This document shows positions 1 to 4,762 of a stretch of 8,593 bases of DNA, in pieces; position 1 is the first letter of the stretch, and the number at the start of each line of letters is the position of its first letter. This stretch comes from an uncultured Rubrobacteraceae bacterium (lineage in GTDB: Bacteria > Actinomycetota > Rubrobacteria > Rubrobacterales > Rubrobacteraceae), in NCBI GenBank assembly GCA_902806105.1, contig CADCVI010000123.1, positions 1 to 8,593 of the forward strand, written 5' to 3'. A program made the translations under genes and the position numbers. The notes below the pieces were generated by a model. That model ran no database searches and was not told the DNA's origin. It was given only the letters and a program-made list of their open reading frames with translations.

Positions 1-106
1 CCAGAACCATGCCTCCAACATCTTCCGCAAGCTCCGGGTAGCCGATCGGGTCCAGGCCGCCATCCGCGCCCGGGATGCCGGATTCGGTGGCAAGAGCCGC
101 AGCTAA
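1..106 (+). CDS. C-terminal fragment of a LuxR/NarL-type transcriptional regulator (partial, 5' end outside window)
   Basis: The frame starting at base 2 reads 34 codons to a TAA at 104-106. The peptide QNHASNIFRKLRVADRVQAA followed by IRARDAG looks like the end of a LuxR-type helix-turn-helix: the recognition helix (V..H.SNI..KL.V.DR.QA) followed by the last helix of the four-helix bundle. Such domains sit at the C-terminus of NarL/FixJ response regulators and of some stand-alone regulators, and bind DNA as dimers. The N-terminal part lies outside the window, so it cannot be said whether a receiver, GAF or other sensor domain precedes it. The short tail GFGGKSRS after the domain is ordinary. 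The family call is fairly secure; specific function is unknown. Confidence 0.75.
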   Translation, partial: QNHASNIFRKLRVADRVQAAIRARDAGFGGKSRS

Positions 107-446
107 GACCGAAGGCCGCCACAGCGTTCGTCCACCAAACCTCTATCCTGCGCGCCGGTATGAGGCCCCGCACCGTCCTCGAGAGGGGTACCGCGGTGCA
201 CAACAAAGTCCTTGACTCGGACGAACTCGAAATTGCCGGCTTATTCCTCAAACACGTCAACGAAGAGGTCGTCTATGCTCTGGCGGAACCGTTCGTGGAA
301 GACCCGAGCCAGGTGTTCGCAGATGTTGGGTGAGATTGAGCCTTCCCCGTGGCTAACGCCGATCTCCTGGCCTTCTCAGAGGGCTCCAACCTTCTGTTGC
401 GGCAAAACGTCGAAAGCCGAGACGATACAGAGGCTCCAGACAAGAG
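107..446. other. 340-bp stretch without a convincing gene
   Basis: This lies between the LuxR-type gene and the tRNA-Arg terminator. It is visibly less GC-rich at third codon positions than the real genes nearby. It holds one possible small ORF (196-333, listed separately) and otherwise only short open frames interrupted by stops. Longer open frames that continue through the tRNA are artefacts of tRNA sequence read as protein. No terminator with a T-tract was seen after the LuxR-type gene. The stretch could be a decayed gene or an intergenic spacer. Confidence 0.5.
196..333 (+). CDS. Possible small ORF of 45 codons, unknown function
   Basis: A GTG at 196 is preceded by a purine-rich GAGAGGGG at 181-188, a plausible ribosome binding site with 7 nt spacing. 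The frame gives an acidic 45-residue peptide beginning MHNKVLDSDELEIAGLFLKH and ending FADVG, stopped by TGA at 331-333. No family is recognised. After that stop and a second one nearby, the same frame runs on with no further stop into the tRNA region, so this could instead be the remains of a longer gene. GCACCG at 170-175 can pair with CGGTGC at 194-199, which would put the putative start region in a hairpin. Codon use is less GC-biased than the neighbours. The evidence is only a start with a good SD and a protein-like composition, so confidence is low. Confidence 0.2.
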   Translation: MHNKVLDSDELEIAGLFLKHVNEEVVYALAEPFVEDPSQVFADVG

Positions 447-471
447 AAAACCCCGCGGTTTGCGGGGCTTT
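447..471 (-). terminator. Intrinsic terminator of the tRNA-Arg gene
   Basis: On the minus strand CCCCGC (467-462), a 5-nt loop and GCGGGG (456-451) form a perfect 6-bp stem followed by TTTT (450-447). The stem can be extended by a G-U and three A-T pairs using the flanking AAAG and TTTT. It starts about 7-10 nt past the tRNA 3' end, in the expected place and orientation. Confidence 0.85.
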
Positions 472-477
472 GTGGTG

Positions 478-551
478 CGCGCTCGGCAGGACTCGAACCT
501 GCGACCTTCTGATTCGTAGTCAGACGCTCTATCCAACTGAGCTACGAGCGC
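478..551 (-). tRNA. tRNA-Arg (anticodon ACG)
   Basis: Read on the minus strand from 551, the sequence folds as a full cloverleaf: acceptor GCGCTCG pairs with CGAGCGC, D-arm GCTC/GAGC, anticodon stem TCTGA/TCAGA around the loop CTACGAA, and T-arm GCAGG/CCTGC around TTCGAGT. The middle of the anticodon loop is ACG, which reads CGN arginine codons after A34-to-inosine deamination. The discriminator base is G (478). The following bases are CAC, so the CCA tail is not encoded and must be added by a tRNA nucleotidyltransferase such as the one in this window. The gene has its own promoter (585-613) and terminator (447-471), so it is a monocistronic transcript. Confidence 0.96.
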
Positions 552-584
552 TCGCGTGAGCACGGCCTAAGCCGTTTCATGGAG

Positions 585-613
585 ATCATACCGCCGGAGG
601 CGGGTTTACTCAA
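585..613 (-). promoter_or_regulatory. Sigma-70-type promoter of tRNA-Arg
   Basis: On the minus strand TTGAGT (613-608) and TATGAT (590-585) are separated by exactly 17 bp. Transcription would start near 578, giving a leader of roughly 27 nt before the mature tRNA 5' end at 551. A small hairpin (ACGGC/GCCGT at 562-575) would lie in this leader. Confidence 0.75.
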
Positions 614-634
614 GGCGGCGGGGGTTCTTGGGGG

Positions 635-640
635 TATACT
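635..640 (+). promoter_or_regulatory. Possible -10 element (TATACT) of the response-regulator gene
   Basis: TATACT lies about 40 nt upstream of the GTG at 681, the right distance for a short leader. No recognisable -35 hexamer is seen 16-18 bp upstream, so this is only a candidate. Confidence 0.35.
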
Positions 641-680
641 TGATGTCATGCGTAGTTTGGGAACGGGGTGATTGGGCTCG

Positions 681-1376
681 GTGAGTGCGGCCGTTTTGCT
701 TGTCATAGGCGATGATGAGGAGAGGATGCGCCTGAGGAGGGCTTTGTCCGGTGAGGGGTGGCGTGTGATCCCGGCCGGCACCGGCGCCCAGGCGCGTCAG
801 ATGGCTGACCGCCAGAGCTTCGAGGTCGCGGTGGTGGACAACCGTCTGCCCGACGAGCGGGGCTTTCAGTTGATCAGCAAGGTCCAGAAGCCCGGCGTCT
901 ACACGGTAGCCCTCCTGCGCGACGAGGACACGATGGACCGTATCGTCGGCATCGAGCTGGGCGCGGACTACTACATGCGCTCGCCCGTGAACCCCCGCGA
1001 GCTCGTGGCGAGGGTGAAGCAGATCCTCCGGCGCCGCGACAGCCAGGGCAAGGACGACGCCCCGAGCCGCCTCTACGTCGGCGACCTCGAGATAGACCCG
1101 GACATCGTGGAGGTGAAGAAGGAGGGCCGGCCCGTCAAGCTCTCCCCGCGCGAGTTCAAGCTCCTCTACACCCTCGCCAAGAGCCCCGGTCGCGTCTTCC
1201 CGAGGGGCAGCCTCCTCCGCCAGGTCTGGGGCGAGGAGGAGTTTATCGACGAGCGAACCGTGAACGTCTACGTCCAGCGCCTCCGCACGAAGCTCGGCGA
1301 CAACACCGACAAGCCGAAGCTTATAGAGACCGTCCGCGGCTTCGGCTACAGGCTCGTGAGGCCGCCCGGCACCTGA
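681..1376 (+). CDS. OmpR/PhoB-family response regulator with atypical receiver domain
   Basis: A 231-residue two-domain transcription factor. The N-terminal receiver (about residues 4-120) keeps the acidic pair (D11, D12) and the likely phospho-accepting D53 in VVDNRLPDERG. The conserved Thr/Ser normally found in a LT(A/S)R motif is replaced (ALLRDED), and the conserved Lys of the TKP(F) motif is Ser101 (RSPV). The C-terminal winged helix (about 128-228) is complete, with the usual LSPREFKLL, a recognition helix DERTVNVYVQRLRTKL and ETVRGFGYRL at the end. Such proteins bind tandem DNA sites as dimers. No sensor kinase gene is adjacent, so it is an orphan here. Start: GTG 681 is preferred because GGGGTGAT at 665-672 resembles the AGGAGGTGAT consensus; TTG 672 would add three residues. 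It converges on the next gene with only 19 bp between stops. Confidence 0.9.
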   Translation: MSAAVLLVIGDDEERMRLRRALSGEGWRVIPAGTGAQARQMADRQSFEVAVVDNRLPDERGFQLISKVQKPGVYTVALLRDEDTMDRIVGIELGADYYMRSPVNPRELVARVKQILRRRDSQGKDDAPSRLYVGDLEIDPDIVEVKKEGRPVKLSPREFKLLYTLAKSPGRVFPRGSLLRQVWGEEEFIDERTVNVYVQRLRTKLGDNTDKPKLIETVRGFGYRLVRPPGT

Positions 1377-1395
1377 GGGCGCGCGCTAATCGACC

Positions 1396-2433
1396 CTAGC
1401 CCGAGGGCCGGCGGGTAAGGGCCCCGCCCCTGATGGTCTCGCCGGGCCTCACGTCGTAGCCGTGCCCCACTATGCAGTCCTCGAGGTATGCCCCGTCCCC
1501 GACCGACGCCCCCGGCAGCAGGATGCTGCTCTTGATGGTCGCGTTCGGCCTCACCCAGCAGTCCGTCCCGACCGTCACGTCGCCCGCGAGGGTGACGCCG
1601 CGGCCGACCACGGCGTCGCGCCCGACCACCACGTAGCCCGAGAGGTCCGCGCCCGGGTGGATCTGGGCGTTCTCCCCGACCCACACGGTCTTGCCCCGCT
1701 TCTCCCCCGGCACCCTGACCCGCACGCGTCCGGAGAGCACGTCGAACTGCGCCCGGCGGTACGCCTCCAGCGTCCCGATGTCCGACCAGTAGAAGGCCCC
1801 CTGATACCCGACAAACTTCTCCCCGGCCTCGAGGAGCCGGGGGAATACGTCCCTTGCGAAGTCGAAGAAGGTCCCTTCGGGCACGTACTCGAGCGCCTCG
1901 GGCTCCAGGACGTAGATGCCGGTGTTCGCCAGGGTGCTCACGGCGTCCTCGGGGTCCGGCTTCTCCTGGAAGCCCAGGATGTTGCCTCCTTCGTCGAGCT
2001 CCACCACCCCGAACTCGGAGGTGTCGTAGACGCGCCGGAGCGCCAGGGTCGCGAGCGCCCCCTTCTCCCTGTGGAAGGCCAGAAGCTCCGTCAGGTCCAC
2101 GTCCGTCAGGGCATCCCCCGAGACGACGACGAAGGTCTCGTCGAAGCGATCCGCGAGGCGCTTGACGCCGCCGGCCGTCCCGAGCAGCTCTTCCTCGCGG
2201 GAGAGGCGCACCGACATCCCGTCTACCACGGACTCCTCGCCGTAGGCGGCAAGCAGGGCGTCGGCCAGGTAGTGGACGTTCACGCTCGCTTCCGAGAAGC
2301 CGTGCCGCGCCAGAAGCTCGAAGATGTGGCGGATGATCGGGGTGTCGACCACCGGCGCCATCGGCTTGGGCACCTCGCCGGTCAGGGGGAAGAGCCTGGT
2401 ACCCTTGCCAGCCGCAAGGACCATCGCCTTCAA
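1396..2433 (-). CDS. Sugar-1-phosphate nucleotidyltransferase (NDP-sugar pyrophosphorylase, ManC/RmlA-like) with C-terminal hexapeptide domain
   Basis: 345 residues. The N-terminal GT-A-type nucleotidyltransferase domain (about 1-235) shows the signature AAGKGTRLFPLT (residues 7-18), VPKPM with Lys23, a GTAGG motif (85-89), SGD with metal-binding Asp107, FQEKP (155-159), NTGIY (170-174) and WSDIGT (216-221). From about residue 250 the pattern of repeated hydrophobic hexapeptides (for example VWVGENAQIHPGADLSG) predicts a left-handed beta-helix. Enzymes of this build transfer a nucleotide from NTP to a sugar-1-phosphate, giving GDP-mannose, dTDP-glucose or UDP-sugars for envelope polysaccharides and glycans. 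Mannose-1-phosphate guanylyltransferase is the likeliest, but the nucleotide and sugar cannot be settled by eye. Start: a TTG at 2433 gives the family-typical MKAMVLAAG; an ATG three codons in is possible. It diverges from murB with a 47-bp gap (26 bp if the longer murB start is used). Confidence 0.9.
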   Translation of the reverse strand: MKAMVLAAGKGTRLFPLTGEVPKPMAPVVDTPIIRHIFELLARHGFSEASVNVHYLADALLAAYGEESVVDGMSVRLSREEELLGTAGGVKRLADRFDETFVVVSGDALTDVDLTELLAFHREKGALATLALRRVYDTSEFGVVELDEGGNILGFQEKPDPEDAVSTLANTGIYVLEPEALEYVPEGTFFDFARDVFPRLLEAGEKFVGYQGAFYWSDIGTLEAYRRAQFDVLSGRVRVRVPGEKRGKTVWVGENAQIHPGADLSGYVVVGRDAVVGRGVTLAGDVTVGTDCWVRPNATIKSSILLPGASVGDGAYLEDCIVGHGYDVRPGETIRGGALTRRPSG

Positions 2434-2466
2434 GTCCTGGCCGCCAGCAAAGAACCCCGATGTGCC

Positions 2467-2473
2467 ATATATT
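2467..2473. promoter_or_regulatory. AT-rich element in the pyrophosphorylase/murB divergent gap (possible shared -10)
   Basis: ATATATT is the only AT-rich patch in the short divergent gap. On the plus strand TATATT (2468-2473) lies 7 nt before the ATG at 2481, the spacing of a -10 box driving a leaderless murB mRNA. The symmetric ATATAT core could also act on the minus strand. No good -35 hexamer is visible for either direction. Confidence 0.35.
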
Positions 2474-2480
2474 CACCCTG

Positions 2481-3377
2481 ATGCATCGCCGGACTCTACA
2501 CGAACTCTTCCCATCGGCCAAGCTCGACGAGCCGCTGAAGCGCTACACGGCCTGGAAGATAGGCGGCCCCGCCGACGCCCTCCTCCAGCCCGAGAGCGTC
2601 CGGGAGCTTGTCGAGGCCGTCGAGAAGGCCCGGGAGCACGGCGTCCCCGTCACCATCCTCGGCGGCGGGACGAACGTCCTCGTCCTCGACGGCGGCATCC
2701 GGGGGCTCACGATACGCCTCGCCCGCTCCCTCACGAACGTCGAGGTAGGGGGCAACCGCGTGGTCGCCGACGCGGGCGTCCTCTACCCGGTCCTGGCCAA
2801 CGCGACCGCCGCGAAGGGCCTCGAAGGCCTGGAGTTCGGGACCGGCATCCCCGGCACCGTCGGCGGCGCCGTCTACATGAACGCCGGCGCCTACGGGGGC
2901 GAGACGAGGGAGGTCCTCGACTGGGCCGACGTCTACAAGCCCGAGGACGGGGTGGTGCGCATGACCAACGCCGAGCTACGTTTTCGCTACCGGGGGAGCA
3001 TCCTGCACGAGCACCCCGCCTGGATCGTCCTGCGCGCCGGCTACACCCTGGTTCCGGGCGACGCCGAAGAGCTGAAAGCCCGCATAAAGGGCTACCGGAA
3101 GCAGCGCATGACCGGCTCCCCGAACAAGCCGAGCTGCGGCTCGACCTTCAAGCGTCCCAAGGACGACTACCCCGGCCGCGTCATAGAGGCGGCGGGCCTG
3201 AAGGGGACCAGGATCGGCGAGCTCGAAGTCTCCCCACAGCACGCCAACTACTTCGTCAACCACGGCGGCGGTACGGCCAGGGACGCCATCGCGCTCATGG
3301 AGCTCGCGAAGGAGACCGTGCGCGAGAAGCTCGGCGTCGAACTGGAGCCGGAGGTCAGGCTGCTGGGCGAGCCGTAG
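2481..3377 (+). CDS. murB: UDP-N-acetylenolpyruvoylglucosamine reductase (MurB)
   Basis: 298 residues from ATG 2481. MurB is the cytoplasmic FAD enzyme that reduces UDP-GlcNAc-enolpyruvate with NADPH to UDP-MurNAc, the second committed step of peptidoglycan precursor synthesis. The FAD-binding type 4 fold is evident: RYTAWKIGGPAD (21-32), LGGGTNVLV, GTGIPGTVGGAVYMNAG (from 120) and FRYRGS. The C-terminal substrate domain carries CGSTFKRP with the likely proton-donor Ser221, SPQHANYFVNHGGGTA and EPEVRLLGE with the likely catalytic Glu291. The CGSTF form and short loops match the Gram-positive-type (type II) enzyme. The ATG at 2460 would add MCHIFTL; the 2481 start is preferred because the residues before DEPLKRYT then match the family's usual N-terminal length. 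Neither has a clear SD, which suits a leaderless mRNA. It stands alone, not in a mur/fts cluster. Confidence 0.95.
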   Translation: MHRRTLHELFPSAKLDEPLKRYTAWKIGGPADALLQPESVRELVEAVEKAREHGVPVTILGGGTNVLVLDGGIRGLTIRLARSLTNVEVGGNRVVADAGVLYPVLANATAAKGLEGLEFGTGIPGTVGGAVYMNAGAYGGETREVLDWADVYKPEDGVVRMTNAELRFRYRGSILHEHPAWIVLRAGYTLVPGDAEELKARIKGYRKQRMTGSPNKPSCGSTFKRPKDDYPGRVIEAAGLKGTRIGELEVSPQHANYFVNHGGGTARDAIALMELAKETVREKLGVELEPEVRLLGEP

Positions 3378-3439
3378 GGCCGCCGGGCGCGAGGTCGGGG
3401 TTGCGGCGTTGCGGGTAGGGTTCTGGCCTGTGGAGGCTT

Positions 3440-4033
3440 CTAGCCCGTGGCCGGATGTTCCTCCGCGACCGCCCTAGGCGTCCCCGGGCGCCGGAATAGA
3501 TCCGGGATGTCGCCGAGGTCGGTGTGGAGGTCGCAGACGTCGAGGAGGGCCTGGGAGGTGCACTGGGCGGCGCTGATGGCCTCGACGCGCAGCCCCTTCT
3601 CGCTCTGGAGGTACTCGATGGCCTCGACGTAGTCCCCGTCGCCCGAGACGAGGACGTAGGCGTCGGCGTGGCCGGCGAGGCGCATCATGTCCACGACGAT
3701 GCCCATGTCCCAGTCGCCCTTGTGGGTTACCGTCTTCTCGCCATCGGGGGTCACGGTCTCGTGGACCGTCAGGGGCTTGGAGCGGACCTTGTAGCCGAAC
3801 CTGTTGAGGTTGTAGACGAAGGAGCGCGCGCCGGTGCCCGCGGGCGTCTCCTCCGTCTCCTGCTTCTCCACGATGTAGAAGGTGGCGCGCAGGAGGTCGC
3901 GGCCGGCGACGGCGGCCCTCAGGAGGACCCCGTAATCCAGGACGCCCTTGTAGTAGCTCTTTATGGAATGGTAGAGGTTCGCGCCGTCCACGAAGACCGC
4001 GACCCTGACCCCGTCGTTTCTAGTCTTCCCCAT
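3440..4033 (-). CDS. NYN (LabA/DUF88-like) PIN-fold ribonuclease-like protein
   Basis: 197 residues from ATG 4033; a GTG at 4042 would add three. The order of motifs is that of NYN domains, a PIN/FLAP-nuclease-like fold: VAVFVDGANLYH with the first acidic residue, a central segment KGDWDMGIVVDMM carrying further Asp residues, and YVLVSGDGDYVEAIEYLQ with the last acidic pair. These Asp residues would together bind Mg2+ or Mn2+ for RNA cleavage. The C-terminal extension (DLHTDLGDIPDLFRRPG onward) is unassigned. NYN proteins are thought to act in RNA processing or decay; the true substrate here is unknown. Neither start has a strong SD. The gene converges on murB (62 bp between stops) and diverges from the STAS gene. 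Confidence 0.85.
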   Translation of the reverse strand: MGKTRNDGVRVAVFVDGANLYHSIKSYYKGVLDYGVLLRAAVAGRDLLRATFYIVEKQETEETPAGTGARSFVYNLNRFGYKVRSKPLTVHETVTPDGEKTVTHKGDWDMGIVVDMMRLAGHADAYVLVSGDGDYVEAIEYLQSEKGLRVEAISAAQCTSQALLDVCDLHTDLGDIPDLFRRPGTPRAVAEEHPATG

Positions 4034-4101
4034 GGTTCCCACGGCGCCGAATGTTAGCAGAAAAGGTGCCGAGCCGGGATGCCACCGTCGGGGAGCGTTG
4101 T

Positions 4102-4130
4102 GGTATGCTCGTTCGTCGAACGGGCATACC
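4102..4130. repeat. 29-bp imperfect palindrome between the NYN and STAS genes
   Basis: The arms GGTATGC and GCATACC enclose CGTTCG-T-CGAACG, all on one dyad centred at 4116. Of 14 pairs in the arms, only 4109/4123 is not Watson-Crick, and it is a T-G that would wobble-pair in RNA. It sits 56 bp upstream of the STAS start and 68 bp upstream of the NYN start. It could be an operator for a dimeric regulator or, if transcribed, a stable hairpin. No T-tract follows on either strand, so it is not a simple terminator. Confidence 0.75.
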
Positions 4131-4142
4131 GGACATCGCCTG

Positions 4143-4148
4143 ATATTA
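4143..4148 (-). promoter_or_regulatory. Possible -10 element (TAATAT) for the NYN gene
   Basis: On the minus strand TAATAT lies upstream of the NYN gene with only a weak -35 match (TTGTTT, 15-bp spacing). If used, the 29-bp palindrome would fall just inside the transcript's 5' leader. Confidence 0.25.
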
Positions 4149-4186
4149 GCTTGGGGTAGTTCGAAACAAGCAGGACGAGGCTATTT

Positions 4187-4522
4187 ATGGACTTCAAGGT
4201 CAGCATAGACGAGCGCGCCGACGCGTATTCGATAGTCGCGGTTCGCGGCGAGGTAGACCTGCACACGGCTCCGAAGGTCCAGTACGCCATCGAGCGGGGC
4301 TCCGAGGGGGTAGGGACGGTCGTCGTGGACATGGCGGACGTGGCGTTCATGGATTCCACGGCGCTCTCGACGCTGATGCGCGCGAAGGAGACGCTGGAGA
4401 AGGAGGGTACGTCCCTCAGGCTCACCACGCCCTCCGGGGCCGTGCAGCGAATCTTCGACGTCACCGGCTTCGGCGACTACTTCGAGATCTACGCCTCCAG
4501 AAACGACGCCATCCCCAACTAA
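4187..4522 (+). CDS. STAS-domain anti-sigma factor antagonist (SpoIIAA/RsbV-like)
   Basis: A single-domain 111-residue protein, the usual length for this family. It shows the STAS features in order: a beta-strand start with VRGEVDLHTAPKV (residues 19-31), VVVDMADVAFMDSTALSTLM (45-64) and a C-terminal segment ending RIFDVTGFGDYFEIY. Ser57 in MDSTAL is at the position phosphorylated by the partner anti-sigma kinase. In the unphosphorylated state such proteins bind the anti-sigma factor and free an alternative sigma factor. An SD (GAGG at 4177-4180) lies 6 nt before the ATG. No RsbW/SpoIIAB-like kinase or sigma-factor gene is next to it, so its partner must be encoded elsewhere. It could be tied to general stress control, but that is inference. 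Confidence 0.93.
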   Translation: MDFKVSIDERADAYSIVAVRGEVDLHTAPKVQYAIERGSEGVGTVVVDMADVAFMDSTALSTLMRAKETLEKEGTSLRLTTPSGAVQRIFDVTGFGDYFEIYASRNDAIPN

Positions 4523-4527
4523 CACCC

Positions 4528-4551
4528 CCGAAGAGGAAACTCCTCCTTCGG
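4528..4551 (+). terminator. Hairpin after the STAS gene, possible terminator
   Basis: CCGAAG-AGGA and TCCT-CTTCGG pair around a 3-nt AAC loop with one bulged C, giving about 10 bp. It begins 6 nt after the stop codon. No T-run follows, so termination by it is only likely by position. Confidence 0.4.
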
Positions 4552-4724
4552 CCGCCCCACGCGCAGCGCACGGGAGGGGCTCCCCGGTACGGCTTCGGGG
4601 CGGTGTACCTCCCGCAAGCGCACGCCTCGCCCCGTCCCGGAAGACCCCGAAGGCCGCAAGGGCGTAAGAGCGCGCCTCGCCGTCGAGTTCGTGCGGCTCC
4701 TTTGCCGGGAGGGAGATCGCGGCG

Positions 4725-4753
4725 CTGACCTCTCGGACCTTGCGTAATAGAAT
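4725..4753 (+). promoter_or_regulatory. Candidate promoter of the cca-sulfurtransferase operon
   Basis: CTGACC (4725-4730) and TAGAAT (4748-4753) are 17 bp apart. The implied start of transcription is only a few bases before the ATG at 4763, so it would exclude or just reach the SD-like GGAG (4755-4758). The -35 matches consensus at four of six positions. Confidence 0.4.
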
Positions 4754-4762
4754 CGGAGAACG

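Larger units (their letters stand above)
4523..4762. other. 240-bp intergenic gap between the STAS gene and cca
   Basis: No gene is called here. It holds a hairpin just after the STAS gene (4528-4551) and promoter-like hexamers just before cca (4725-4753). A minus-strand frame stays open across most of the gap and into both flanking genes, but it has no start codon with an SD inside the gap, and such antisense frames are common at this GC content. Confidence 0.5.

Noticed and set aside
212..559. Open frame of 115 codons on the plus strand over the tRNA
   Set aside because: It reads straight through the antisense of tRNA-Arg; its C-terminal ARTCDLLIRSQTLYPTELRALA is the well-known false peptide from translating a tRNA. 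The same holds for the minus-strand frame 273-563.
1462..2481. 339-codon plus-strand open frame opposite the pyrophosphorylase gene
   Set aside because: It is a shadow of a GC-rich gene: composition is dominated by residues expected from antisense codons, with no recognisable domain, whereas the minus strand carries a full set of family motifs.
3378..3439. Search for a bidirectional terminator between murB and the NYN gene
   Set aside because: The 62-bp convergent gap has no stem-loop with a T-run on either strand that I could find; the same is true of the 19-bp and 15-bp convergent gaps at 1377-1395 and 7190-7204.
4111..4121. LexA/SOS box within the palindrome upstream of the STAS gene
   Set aside because: Gram-positive SOS boxes have CGAAC then GTTCG half sites in that order; here the order is GTTCG then CGAAC, so it does not match.
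4523..4757. Protein-like minus-strand frame in the gap before cca (includes SLPAKEPHELDGEARSYALA)
   Set aside because: It has no start codon with an SD within the gap and simply continues into antisense of both flanking genes. I kept it as a gap note rather than a gene; a database search of the peptide would decide.
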